Of a stretch of DNA of 6,081 nucleotides, positions 1 through 6,081 are shown one piece after another. Within the stretch, counting starts at the first letter, position 1. Each line of letters starts with the position of its first letter. Under the pieces are notes generated by a model. It searched no databases, was not told the origin of the DNA, and worked only from the letters and a program-made list of their open reading frames with translations. Origin of the DNA: an uncultured Treponema sp. (GTDB lineage: Bacteria > Spirochaetota > Spirochaetia > Treponematales > Treponemataceae); the NCBI GenBank assembly GCA_905372345.1, contig CAJPPE010000109.1:1-6081 (forward strand). The letters run 5' to 3'. The translations under genes were made by a program, and so were the position numbers.

Positions 1-7
1 GAAGAAG

Positions 8-36
8 AGTTTAGCAAAAAGAAAATAAAATGTCAA
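8..36 (-). promoter_or_regulatory. Candidate promoter reading off the left edge
   Basis: The minus strand carries a perfect TTGACA (complement of 31-36), then a 17-base spacer and TAAACT (complement of 8-13), which matches four of six bases of the -10 consensus. It lies just past the hexokinase stop and points to a gene beyond the window. The region is AT-rich, so chance matches are possible. Confidence 0.35.
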
Positions 37-42
37 TATATT

Positions 43-71
43 AAAAAAAATTAAGATTTATTATTTAATTT
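43..71 (-). terminator. Possible weak A/T-only terminator of the hexokinase gene
   Basis: On the minus strand a 7-bp stem of only A-T pairs (65-71 with 48-54, 10-base loop), which includes the hexokinase stop codon, is followed by a run of eight T (complement of 43-50). The layout resembles an intrinsic terminator but the stem has no G-C pair, so efficiency would be low. It may be chance in AT-rich DNA. Confidence 0.3.
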
Positions 72-1378
72 AAAAAGGCTGCAAGAGCCGTACCCAAGGT
101 AACAGCCTCACCGTTTGTTTTAATAACAAAGTAAATTCCTCTTTTTTCGGTTAAACAGGTGTGTAAACTCTTAAAGATTCTTTCTTTAATCAAAAAACCT
201 TTTAAAAACATCGAGCCGTCAGCACTTATACAGATAGACTTATCCGGTGATTTACCTTTACCGGTTTTTATACAGGCGGCAGCAATTACGGCAGCCGAAA
301 GCCTTCCGGCTCTCTCAAAAAAGCATTTACAAATAGAATAGATTTTAACATAGTCTTCCGAAACCGAATGAGCTTCGATTATACCGGAAAAAATATTTTT
401 ATCGTGATTTTGTTCTTTTAAAAATAAAGAAATTTCTTCACTTGAAAAATCACAAGAATTTAAAAGCATCTTGTTGACCTGCGGCGAAAAAATTCCTTCG
501 GCAGCACCCGCCCTTAAAGCTATAGAACAAAGCTCTCCGAGATAGCGTCCCGAACACATTCTTTCTAAAAAATACTCGTTTTTTAAATTGGAATTTTCGG
601 ATAAGATTTTATCGAATTTACTTTGAGGAATCTTATTGCTTTTTCCCGACTCGCATACGACTATTTGAGGCTTATTGTAAAATTCGGTAGTTTTGAGTTT
701 TTCAATTTTTCCGTATTCGATATATGCAGAATTTAGACCCGTTCCTAGAACAAAGCCTATGTGAGAGTCAAAGCTCTGATCGTCGGTTTCAGAAAAAATT
801 CCGGACTGAAGAACTGCAGCAGTATCGTTTACCATTATAATTTTTTTTACTCTTTTCCAACCCTTACGAGATAAGGCTTGCAAAAGCCCTTCATTTATTT
901 TACAGTCGCCGATATGAGGCAGTTTTATTTCTTTTGAAAGTTTAATAGCCTGTCCGCCGCCGTCGGAAAAAATCTTTATGGCATAGGAAAAACAAAAAGA
1001 AATCATATCAGACTCATCTTTTAGAGGCTCTAAGTATTCTGCAATGCTGTCAAAAAATTCTTCATTGGTCATTTCCCTGTCAAGAGCGGGCATAGGATGC
1101 TTAAAAAAAGAAAGAATTTCAGGAAGGCCTTTTTTGTCAAAATAGACAAGTCCCGCCCTAAAATTGGTTCCTCCCGCATCGATGATTATTACCTTCTTAT
1201 CCTTGGGAGTGCTGTCGGGAAGATTTTTCCATAAGGGAATCATATCCATAGAAGAAACAGACTCAGCATCGCTTTCCAAACCTTTTTTCATATCTTCCAA
1301 AAGGATTGCAGCTGCATATTCGATATCAATTTTATAATCAAAATTATTTCTCTTAAAAAAATCGTCGATCTCTTTCAT
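65..1378 (-). CDS. hxk: Hexokinase, eukaryotic-type family
   Basis: This 437-residue cytoplasmic enzyme should phosphorylate glucose or another hexose with ATP, the entry step of glycolysis. The hexokinase fold is visible in order: the phosphate-binding DAGGTNFR at residues 67-74, FSYA around 130-133 (sugar-contacting Ser131), Lys149, the catalytic NDTAAVL with Asp185 at 184-190, the second phosphate loop LGTGLNSAYIE at 211-221, Glu243, the FLERMCSGRYLGE segment around 270-282 with Glu272, and the adenosine-site ISADGS and GEAVTLGTALA near the C-terminus. All expected sugar-binding side chains are therefore present. Length matches single-domain hexokinases of yeast and treponemes; bacterial ROK or Glk glucokinases are shorter and lack this motif order. 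The start is ATG with AAGGGA nine bases upstream (1388-1393). It lies 49 bases downstream of metK with no terminator between, so co-transcription is likely. Sugar preference cannot be read from the sequence. Confidence 0.93.
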   Translation of the reverse strand: MKEIDDFFKRNNFDYKIDIEYAAAILLEDMKKGLESDAESVSSMDMIPLWKNLPDSTPKDKKVIIIDAGGTNFRAGLVYFDKKGLPEILSFFKHPMPALDREMTNEEFFDSIAEYLEPLKDESDMISFCFSYAIKIFSDGGGQAIKLSKEIKLPHIGDCKINEGLLQALSRKGWKRVKKIIMVNDTAAVLQSGIFSETDDQSFDSHIGFVLGTGLNSAYIEYGKIEKLKTTEFYNKPQIVVCESGKSNKIPQSKFDKILSENSNLKNEYFLERMCSGRYLGELCSIALRAGAAEGIFSPQVNKMLLNSCDFSSEEISLFLKEQNHDKNIFSGIIEAHSVSEDYVKIYSICKCFFERAGRLSAAVIAAACIKTGKGKSPDKSICISADGSMFLKGFLIKERIFKSLHTCLTEKRGIYFVIKTNGEAVTLGTALAAFLN

Positions 1379-1427
1379 TTAAATAATTCCCTTAAACCTT
1401 AACTGTAAAAATAAAGAACAGATAAGC

Positions 1428-2597
1428 TTATTTAATCGCCTTCTTTAGAGCTTCAGTCTTGTCGGTTTTTTCCCATGAGAATTCGGGGCGGCCGAAGTGT
1501 CCGTAGGCTGCTGTTTCTTTATAGATGGGGCGCTTTAAATCCAGAGTCTTTATAATGCCTGCCGGAGACATATCAAAAACCTCTTTTATTGCCTTTTCTA
1601 TTTTTTCTTCAGGAACTTCACCCGTACCGAAGGTGTCAACTCTTACGGCAACAGGGAACGGAACTCCGATTGCATAGGCTAACTGAACTTCGCAGCGGCG
1701 GGCAAGGTCTGCGGCTACTACGTTTTTTGCAATGTATCGGGCCATGTAGGCAGCAGAGCGGTCAACCTTTGATGGGTCCTTACCCGAAAAAGCGCCTCCT
1801 CCATGTCTTCCCATTCCGCCGTAGGTGTCTACGATTATTTTTCTTCCGGTAAGACCTGTGTCGCCAAAGGGGCCTCCTATAACAAAGCGGCCTGTAGGAT
1901 TTATAAAATACTTGGTATCATCGGCCAAAAGTCCGGTAGACTCCAAAACAGGCTTTATAACCTTGTTTATCAGGGAATCCTTTAACTCATCATATTGAAC
2001 ATCGGGATAGTGCTGATGCGAAAGAACAACCGTGTCTATCTTGATAGGCTTAAAGCCCTCATATTTTACGGTAATCTGGGTTTTTGAATCGGGCCTGAGC
2101 CAAGGAATAACCTTTTCCTTTCTGAGCTTTGCTGCATAGCGTAAAACCGAGTGCGAAAACATAATGGGAGCAGGCATCAGTTCAGGAGTTTCCTTGCAGG
2201 CAAAACCGAACATCATACCCTGATCTCCGGCTCCCTGTTGACCCTTATATTCATCAAGCCCTGCACCGTCTACCCCTTGTGAAATGTCAGGAGACTGGGC
2301 ATGAATCATATTCATAACGGCCATAGAATGGCAGTCCAAACCAAAATCGGTATTTGTATAGCCGATTTCTTGAGCGATAGTCCGTGCAATATCTTGTATA
2401 TCTACATAGGTGTTGGTGGTTATCTCTCCGCCGACAAGAACCAATGCCGTTGATGCAAAGGTTTCACAGGCTACATGGCTTTCAGGATCATCTTTTAAAC
2501 AGGCATCTAAAACAGCATCCGAAATTTGATCACAGAGCTTATCGGGATGCCCCTCGCTTACAGATTCTGATGTAAAATAACTTATATCGTTTTTCAT
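1428..2597 (-). CDS. metK: S-adenosylmethionine synthetase (methionine adenosyltransferase)
   Basis: This 389-residue cytoplasmic enzyme makes S-adenosylmethionine from methionine and ATP, releasing phosphate and pyrophosphate. It feeds methylation and polyamine or cofactor pathways. The N-terminal [19 protein letters not shown] (11-29) contains the active-site His17 and metal-binding Asp19. The first family signature GAGDQG is at 122-127. DSKTQ (170-174) carries the conserved Lys172. [10 protein letters not shown] (244-253) holds the Asp and Arg-Lys that contact ATP and methionine. The second signature GGGAFSGKD is at 266-274, followed by a conserved [10 protein letters not shown]. Length is typical of bacterial MetK (about 380-400) and the sequence looks intact. 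The ATG start is backed by AAGGGG five bases upstream (2603-2608). A promoter lies about 40 bases upstream. The predicted leader is only about 30 bases, too short for a SAM riboswitch. The hexokinase gene follows. Confidence 0.98.
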   Translation of the reverse strand: MKNDISYFTSESVSEGHPDKLCDQISDAVLDACLKDDPESHVACETFASTALVLVGGEITTNTYVDIQDIARTIAQEIGYTNTDFGLDCHSMAVMNMIHAQSPDISQGVDGAGLDEYKGQQGAGDQGMMFGFACKETPELMPAPIMFSHSVLRYAAKLRKEKVIPWLRPDSKTQITVKYEGFKPIKIDTVVLSHQHYPDVQYDELKDSLINKVIKPVLESTGLLADDTKYFINPTGRFVIGGPFGDTGLTGRKIIVDTYGGMGRHGGGAFSGKDPSKVDRSAAYMARYIAKNVVAADLARRCEVQLAYAIGVPFPVAVRVDTFGTGEVPEEKIEKAIKEVFDMSPAGIIKTLDLKRPIYKETAAYGHFGRPEFSWEKTDKTEALKKAIK

Positions 2598-2634
2598 ATT
2601 TACCCCTTAATTTAATAATATTGTCAAGAAAAGC

Positions 2635-2664
2635 ATTATATCACAAAATTCGTTAATCTTTCAA
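2635..2664 (-). promoter_or_regulatory. Promoter of metK (and probably hxk)
   Basis: On the minus strand, TTGAAA (complement of 2659-2664) is followed by an 18-base spacer and a perfect TATAAT (complement of 2635-2640). The -10 box is preceded by TGA, giving the extended form TGnTATAAT. Transcription would start near 2628, leaving a leader of about 30 bases that contains the AAGGGG ribosome site. The -35 box ends one base from the TAG stop of the upstream transporter gene (2666-2668), and there is no terminator between them, so read-through from that gene may add to metK transcription. Confidence 0.75.
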
Positions 2665-2665
2665 G

Positions 2666-3589
2666 CTATGAAACAATTTCGACTTTAATTTCAGTCTTTT
2701 TTAAAAATGAAAGTTTTGTTTCCGAAATTATTATCGCTATAAAGATTAAGATAAAACCGAAAACCGAATAAATATCAAGACTTTCACCCTTAAATATAAC
2801 CGAAAAGATAATTCCGAAAATCGATTCAAGACCTAAGATAATGGCGGCACTTGAAGCGTCGGTGTGCTTTTGTCCTATGTTTTGTAAAAGAAGAGCAAGG
2901 CCCGTACAAATTGCAGCAAGATAGAGCACTGAACCTATGGACGAATAAGACCAAACTATTGTACTATTATCTTCAAAAATAAGAGTTACAAGCCATGAAA
3001 GAACTGCAGCCGCTCCGAATTGGATAATCGTCATAAGAATTGGATCCTTTCCTTTGCTCAACCTTGTAATGCTTACAATGTGGCTTGCAAAAAGAAGCCC
3101 GCTCAAAAGAGCATAGAAGTCGCCGAGGGTAATTCCTACAGAGGATGAAAGAACCAAATCTTTAAAAGATACAAGGCCTATTCCCAAAATACACAAAATA
3201 GCAGCAGAGGCATTGTATCTATCGGGACGAACCTTGTTTATAATCCAGCCCAAAAAAGGAACAATTACGCAGTATGAAGCTGATAAAAAAGCACTTCTCC
3301 CGGGGAGGCCGCCTGCAGTTGTAACCCCGAATGTCTGACTGGAATAAGCTATAAATAGGAAAAAACCTACAATTCCTCCATCTATAAGATAATATTTGTC
3401 TATCAGTTTTAATTTTTTATAGAAAACCAAACAAAGCAAAAAACAGGCAATAGAAAATCTTAAACCCAATAAAAAATTGGGCTTAAAAAAATCGGTAGTT
3501 TCGCTTACAACAACAAGAGAACTACCCCACACTATTGCAACAATCAAAAGGGCTAAACGCGATAAAACATTAATCTTGGTATTAGTCAA
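2666..3589 (-). CDS. EamA/DMT-superfamily transporter (10 membrane segments)
   Basis: This inner-membrane protein belongs to the drug/metabolite transporter superfamily, which moves small metabolites such as amino acids, nucleosides or their waste products. The substrate cannot be predicted. From the chosen start it has 307 residues, standard for the family. It shows two EamA halves of about five membrane segments each. The first begins RLALLIVAIVWGSSLVVVSE (11-30) and ends near residue 141. The second begins GDFYALLSGLLFASHIVSITR (156-176) and ends with the IFGIIFSVIFKGESL and GFILIFIAIII segments (257-288). A short charged tail follows. I chose the TTG at 3587-3589 because AAAGGA lies seven bases upstream (3597-3602) and the predicted promoter is upstream of it. 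The only in-frame ATG is at 3737-3739 and would add 50 residues that look unlike the family. metK follows after 68 bases. Confidence 0.88.
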   Translation of the reverse strand: MTNTKINVLSRLALLIVAIVWGSSLVVVSETTDFFKPNFLLGLRFSIACFLLCLVFYKKLKLIDKYYLIDGGIVGFFLFIAYSSQTFGVTTAGGLPGRSAFLSASYCVIVPFLGWIINKVRPDRYNASAAILCILGIGLVSFKDLVLSSSVGITLGDFYALLSGLLFASHIVSITRLSKGKDPILMTIIQFGAAAVLSWLVTLIFEDNSTIVWSYSSIGSVLYLAAICTGLALLLQNIGQKHTDASSAAIILGLESIFGIIFSVIFKGESLDIYSVFGFILIFIAIIISETKLSFLKKTEIKVEIVS

Positions 3590-3596
3590 AATAAAA

Positions 3597-3602
3597 TCCT
3601 TT
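3597..3602 (-). promoter_or_regulatory. Ribosome-binding site that fixes the TTG start of the DMT transporter
   Basis: The minus strand reads AAAGGA, seven bases, then TTG at 3587-3589. Starting here gives a protein of family length that begins about ten residues before its first membrane segment. The match and spacing are good, whereas no ribosome site is evident before the distant ATG at 3739. Confidence 0.65.
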
Positions 3603-3630
3603 GCATCGTCAGTAAAACGGCAAATGCAAA
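3600..3630 (-). other. Leader hairpin overlapping the DMT transporter ribosome site
   Basis: In the transporter mRNA, TTTGCAT (complement of 3624-3630) can pair with ATGCAAA (complement of 3600-3606), a 7-bp stem with a 17-base loop. The three A of the AAAGGA ribosome site fall inside the 3' arm, so folding could reduce ribosome access. This is a modest stem and regulation is only inferred. Confidence 0.35.
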
Positions 3631-3694
3631 ATGCCTCAAAAAGTCCGGGAACGAGCTTTCCTTTTTGAAAAGGTGTATTACATGATAAGTCAGC

Positions 3695-3723
3695 ATTATA
3701 CAGCAAAACAAAAAAAAAGACAA
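3695..3723 (-). promoter_or_regulatory. Probable promoter of the DMT transporter
   Basis: The minus strand carries TTGTCT (complement of 3718-3723, four of six consensus bases), a 17-base spacer and a perfect TATAAT (complement of 3695-3700). Transcription would begin near 3688, about 100 bases before the TTG start. A transcript from here cannot include the ATG at 3739, which supports the shorter protein. The region forms a divergent pair with the rpsU promoter about 35 bases away. Confidence 0.6.
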
Positions 3724-3755
3724 GCCGGAATTTACACAAACAAAAAATCGTCCTA

Positions 3756-3784
3756 TTGACATATTCTTATATTTTCTATATAAT
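3756..3784 (+). promoter_or_regulatory. Consensus promoter of rpsU
   Basis: A perfect TTGACA (3756-3761), a 17-base spacer and a perfect TATAAT (3779-3784) form an ideal housekeeping sigma-factor promoter. The start point would be near 3791, leaving a leader of about 33 bases before the ATG at 3824. This fits the high expression expected of a ribosomal protein gene. Confidence 0.85.
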
Positions 3785-3804
3785 TGTTTTTTAATCCTAA
3801 AGCC

Positions 3805-3815
3805 GGAGGGGGTGA
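3805..3815 (+). promoter_or_regulatory. Strong ribosome-binding site that selects the ATG start of rpsU
   Basis: The purine-rich GGAGGGGGTGA precedes the gene. Its GGGGGTGA part aligns with the anti-Shine-Dalgarno sequence eight bases before the ATG at 3824. The in-frame GTG at 3812 lies inside this site, so it cannot be the start. Confidence 0.75.
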
Positions 3816-3823
3816 AAAAAGAA

Positions 3824-4033
3824 ATGGCATATGTAACAATTGACGATTCAGAGCATCTTGAAAAAGCTCTAAAAAGATTTAAGCGTCAAGTCGAAAAAGA
3901 AGGTATTATCCGCGAATGGAAAAAGAAGGAATTCTACGAAAAGCCTTCCACTGTTTTGAACAGAAAGAATAAGGCCCTCCGCCGAAAACTTATGAAAAAA
4001 ACAAGACGCTCACGCGATTCAAAGAGCTATTAA
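3824..4033 (+). CDS. rpsU: 30S ribosomal protein S21
   Basis: This 69-residue, highly basic protein is a component of the small ribosomal subunit, located near the 3' end of 16S rRNA on the platform, where it assists initiation. The sequence begins [20 protein letters not shown] and continues with the family hallmark [19 protein letters not shown] (24-42), then a Lys/Arg-rich tail ([19 protein letters not shown]). Length is as expected for S21. I start it at the ATG at 3824, because that gives the usual MAYVT N-terminus and correct spacing from the ribosome site. The GTG 12 bases upstream is part of that site. It stands alone between a consensus promoter and a terminator, not in an rpsU-dnaG-rpoD arrangement, at least on the downstream side. 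It is divergent from the DMT transporter and convergent with the MATE gene. Confidence 0.96.
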
Positions 4034-4036
4034 TGT

Positions 4037-4081
4037 AAAAAGAGCTTGCGGTTTCAAACTTGAACCCAAGCTCTTTTTTTT
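4037..4081 (+). terminator. Intrinsic terminator of rpsU, probably bidirectional
   Basis: AAAAAGAGCTTG (4037-4048) pairs with CAAGCTCTTTTT (4067-4078). Inside it an inner stem can form (GGTT at 4050-4053 with AACC at 4063-4066). The structure ends in eight T (4074-4081) and begins three bases after the rpsU stop codon. Read from the other strand, the same stem is followed by five T, so it could also end the MATE transcript, whose stop is about 55 bases away. No other terminator is evident for either gene. Confidence 0.88.
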
Positions 4082-4133
4082 ATCAAAGCTCTTTTTCCAT
4101 ATAAATATAACCGTCCTCTATAAAGTAGAGATC

Positions 4134-5525
4134 TTATTTTTCAATCCTAGTCAAATTTTTGACCCAGCGTTCTTTTTTTAGCTGGACTTCGGCAAGGACG
4201 GCTTTCATTATGCTGGTAAGTTTAGCAATTGCATACATAACGGGTGAAGACCAATCCGTAAAATAATATAACAAAAGCATGCAGGGCATAAATAAAAGCA
4301 TATTTACCGTAGTATCTACCCAGACTCCCATGACCGCATCCCCACCGGATCGGGCTATCGCATATTGGGTGTTTTGAAGGGTCCATGCAGGCATATAAAG
4401 AGCGATAAAGATTATAAGAAGCCTTGTAACCTCATGAGAAGCAGGACTTAAACTACGGAACACAATCGGAACCAGCATAATCGAAAAAAGCTCCAAAAGG
4501 GCTGTTCCGAGACCGAGTACAAAAGCACCTCTTTTAATCCAACGGGCTTGTTCCCTTGCCTCCTCAAGCTTATTCCTTCCGAGGGTACCGCCTATTATAA
4601 CACCAACCGAAGTACCTATTGCCGGAAAAACCAAAAAGAATAGGTTGGCAATTGTCCAGCCCGCAGACATACCGGCTACAACTTCAGGGCCTCCCCTGCT
4701 GTTATAAACAGCCGTTGCTACTATCTCGCTCAGAACCCAAGACATATCGGCAACAAAGATGAGGGCAGACTTTTTTAAAATCTCATAAAAAAGGTGAAGC
4801 TTTATTTTAAGCATATCTTTTATTTTTACATAGAAAAGAGGCTTAACTTTTTTTGCATAAAGAACAAAAATTATAAGCTCGGCACAGCGGGCAATTACCG
4901 TAGCATAGGCAGCACCTGCAACCTCAAGCCTTGGTGCCCCCAGATTTCCGTATATGAGCATGTAGTTCCCAACGGTGTTTATAAGGGTCGAAACAAGGGA
5001 TATATACATGGGAACCTTTACATTTCCCGTTTCACGGAAAGAGGAGGCTATCCCTATCGAAAAGGCTGTGGGAATAAACGATAATAGAATAACATTGCTG
5101 TAAATTACGGCCTGCTCTACTATTTCTTTTTTTGCAGTATTACCGTTCACCAAAAGGCCTAAAACAAGGTCGGGGATTGTAAGACAGATACCGAGAAGAG
5201 CAAGGGCGAAGATAAGGCCTGACATCTGCTTAAAGCGGTAGGCCTGCTGCATTCCTTCTTCATCCTTTGTGCCGTTATACTGCGACATAAACATTCCGCC
5301 CGCACTGCAAAGAATATTGAGGCCGGTTATGTATACAAAGATAATTTGATTGGCAACATTTACTCCGCTCATTTTTAGGTCGCCTAAATCGGCAACCATA
5401 AAATTGTCTATAAGAGAAACAAGAGATTGAATAAAAAGCTGTACCATTACAGGTACAGCTAATTTTACGGCATTTTTATAAAAAGAAAAAGGCCCAAAAT
5501 ATTTATGTTTTAAATTTGTAACCAC
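4134..5525 (-). CDS. MATE-family multidrug/metabolite efflux transporter
   Basis: This 463-residue inner-membrane protein belongs to the MATE family, which exports organic cations or metabolites by sodium or proton exchange. Two MatE repeats of six membrane segments are visible. The first opens with AVKLAVPVMVQLFIQSLVSL (19-38) and Asp40 and Asp46. It carries the SFRETGNVKVPMYISL and NTVGNYMLIYGNLGAP segments (162-198), followed by EVAGAAYATV (201-210), all typical of the family. The second runs from about residue 246, with the matching ARSGGDAVMGVWVDTTVNML at 391-410. Length is standard (about 450-470). The start is GTG at 5523-5525, whose first base is the last base of the preceding carbamate kinase stop (TAGTG). 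No good ribosome site precedes it, so translation probably depends on coupling. The next in-frame Met (residue 27) is inside membrane segment 1. Substrate unknown. Confidence 0.92.
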   Translation of the reverse strand: MVTNLKHKYFGPFSFYKNAVKLAVPVMVQLFIQSLVSLIDNFMVADLGDLKMSGVNVANQIIFVYITGLNILCSAGGMFMSQYNGTKDEEGMQQAYRFKQMSGLIFALALLGICLTIPDLVLGLLVNGNTAKKEIVEQAVIYSNVILLSFIPTAFSIGIASSFRETGNVKVPMYISLVSTLINTVGNYMLIYGNLGAPRLEVAGAAYATVIARCAELIIFVLYAKKVKPLFYVKIKDMLKIKLHLFYEILKKSALIFVADMSWVLSEIVATAVYNSRGGPEVVAGMSAGWTIANLFFLVFPAIGTSVGVIIGGTLGRNKLEEAREQARWIKRGAFVLGLGTALLELFSIMLVPIVFRSLSPASHEVTRLLIIFIALYMPAWTLQNTQYAIARSGGDAVMGVWVDTTVNMLLFMPCMLLLYYFTDWSSPVMYAIAKLTSIMKAVLAEVQLKKERWVKNLTRIEK

Positions 5526-6081
5526 TATCTGATTATTGTTCCCGATTTTCCGTCGATGGCATCCTTTGCTTTTTCCAAAAGGGTAATAAGAGCATAGCCT
5601 TTTTTGTTGGATTCGGCAAACTGGATGGCAGCCTGTACTTTCGGCAGCATGGAACCGGGAGCAAAATGTCCTTCTTCAATATATTTTTTTGCTTCTGCAA
5701 CCGAAATTTCTGAAAGCCATTTTTGGTCGGGCTTGTTAAAGTTGATGGCGACCTTTTCTACAGCGGTCAAGATGATAAGGCAGTCTGCATTTAAAAGCTG
5801 AGCCAGCTTTGCACTTGCAAAGTCCTTATCGATAACGGCCGGAACACCGCAAAGAGCGTTTCCTTTTTTTACAACAGGAATACCGCCTCCCCCGCAGGTT
5901 ATAACTATTTGGCCCGCATCGCAAAGAGCCCTGATACTTTCGATTTCTGCAATATCTACCGGTTTGGGAGAAGCCACAACCCGCCTGTAACCTCGGCCTG
6001 CATCTTCTACAACATTTTCACCCTTAGCGGTTAAAATATCGGCTTCTTCCTTGGTCATAAAACTGCCTATGGGTTTTGTAG
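5525..6081 (-). CDS. arcC: Carbamate kinase, C-terminal 184 residues (5' end outside window)
   Basis: This cytoplasmic enzyme converts carbamoyl phosphate and ADP to ATP plus carbamate, which breaks down to ammonia and CO2. It is typically the last, energy-yielding step of arginine or agmatine deiminase or ureide catabolism. Visible family landmarks, counted from the Met at 6058: the preceding TKPIGSF with MTKEEA, then AGRGYRRVVASPKP (20-33), ITCGGGGIPV (53-62), VIDKDFASAKLAQLL (75-89) with a conserved Lys, LTAVEKVAINF (97-107), and GHFAPGSMLPKVQAA (130-144) with a second conserved Lys. The frame stays open to the right edge, and the residues before that Met match the family's KPIG-F-TKEEA segment. 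The Met is therefore internal, and about 125 N-terminal residues lie outside the window. The TAG stop overlaps the MATE start by one base. Other ADI-pathway genes are not in view. Confidence 0.94.
   Translation of the reverse strand, partial: TKPIGSFMTKEEADILTAKGENVVEDAGRGYRRVVASPKPVDIAEIESIRALCDAGQIVITCGGGGIPVVKKGNALCGVPAVIDKDFASAKLAQLLNADCLIILTAVEKVAINFNKPDQKWLSEISVAEAKKYIEEGHFAPGSMLPKVQAAIQFAESNKKGYALITLLEKAKDAIDGKSGTIIR

Noticed and set aside
1589..1985. Plus-strand open frames opposite metK, and similar ones opposite the hexokinase, DMT, MATE and arcC genes
   Set aside because: They lie antisense to well-recognised conserved genes, encode low-complexity sequence with no recognisable domain, and have no ribosome site or promoter.
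2622..2627. A perfect TTGACA on the minus strand between the metK promoter and metK
   Set aside because: A -10 box at correct spacing would fall in the ribosome site (GGTAAA region) and does not match consensus; the TTGAAA/TATAAT pair just upstream is far better.
3590..3739. Lipoprotein-like signal (hydrophobic stretch followed by ADLSC) at the N-terminus of the long form of the DMT transporter
   Set aside because: It lies in the 50-residue extension upstream of the likely TTG start. A lipoprotein anchor ahead of a 10-segment transporter makes no sense, and the predicted promoter lies inside this stretch.
3721..3807. Direct repeat AAGCCGGA at 3722-3729 and 3800-3807 flanking the rpsU promoter
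   Set aside because: Only eight bases long, not palindromic, and the second copy is simply part of the ribosome-site region; likely chance.
3812..3823. GTG start for rpsU giving a 73-residue protein
   Set aside because: The GTG is within the ribosome-binding site itself. The ATG at 3824 gives the normal MAYVT N-terminus and good spacing.
4069..4095. Repeated AAGCTCTTTTT after the rpsU terminator, and a 5-bp hairpin at 4116-4130 just past the MATE stop
   Set aside because: The second AAGCTCTTTTT has no pairing partner as good as the terminator stem, and the small hairpin is not followed by a T run on the minus strand.
5525..6058. A short 177-residue kinase starting at the Met at 6058
   Set aside because: The frame is open beyond that Met to the window edge, and the upstream residues TKPIGSF match carbamate kinase, so the gene is cut by the window and not naturally short.

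Overview
The window reads as ordinary chromosomal DNA from a low-GC spirochaete. A Treponema of the T. denticola type is my best guess. The basis is the AT-rich, densely packed sequence, a short lysine/arginine-rich ribosomal protein S21 of spirochaete style, and a eukaryotic-type hexokinase, a family known from treponemes but unusual in bacteria. The genus is inferred from protein character, not from a database match.

Layout from left to right. Positions 65-1378 (minus) hold a hexokinase, and 1428-2597 (minus) hold S-adenosylmethionine synthetase, metK. metK lies upstream of the hexokinase gene with a 49-base gap and no terminator between them, so the two may share a transcript. metK has its own promoter (TTGAAA, 18 bases, TATAAT) placed directly after the stop codon of the next gene upstream. 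That gene is an EamA/DMT-family membrane transporter (minus). Its likely start is a TTG at 3589, not the far-upstream ATG at 3739. Positions 3590-3823 are a divergent promoter region. One arm serves the transporter, with a leader of about 100 bases. The other arm is a perfect-consensus promoter for rpsU (plus, 3824-4033), which is monocistronic. An intrinsic terminator at 4037-4081 closes rpsU and also looks usable from the opposite side. Positions 4134-5525 (minus) hold a MATE-family efflux transporter. Its GTG start overlaps by one base the stop of a carbamate kinase gene (5525 to the right edge, minus, 5' end missing), which indicates an operon with translational coupling.

The genes form a sugar-phosphorylation and one-carbon pair (hexokinase, metK), a translation gene (rpsU), two secondary transporters, and the ATP-yielding last step of carbamoyl-phosphate catabolism. 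Apart from the arcC-MATE coupling and the hexokinase family, nothing suggests a specialised system. I see no mobile element, CRISPR array, tRNA or rRNA gene, riboswitch or prophage gene. The points of interest are gene starts, promoter architecture and gene pairing; I do not see an undescribed system here.
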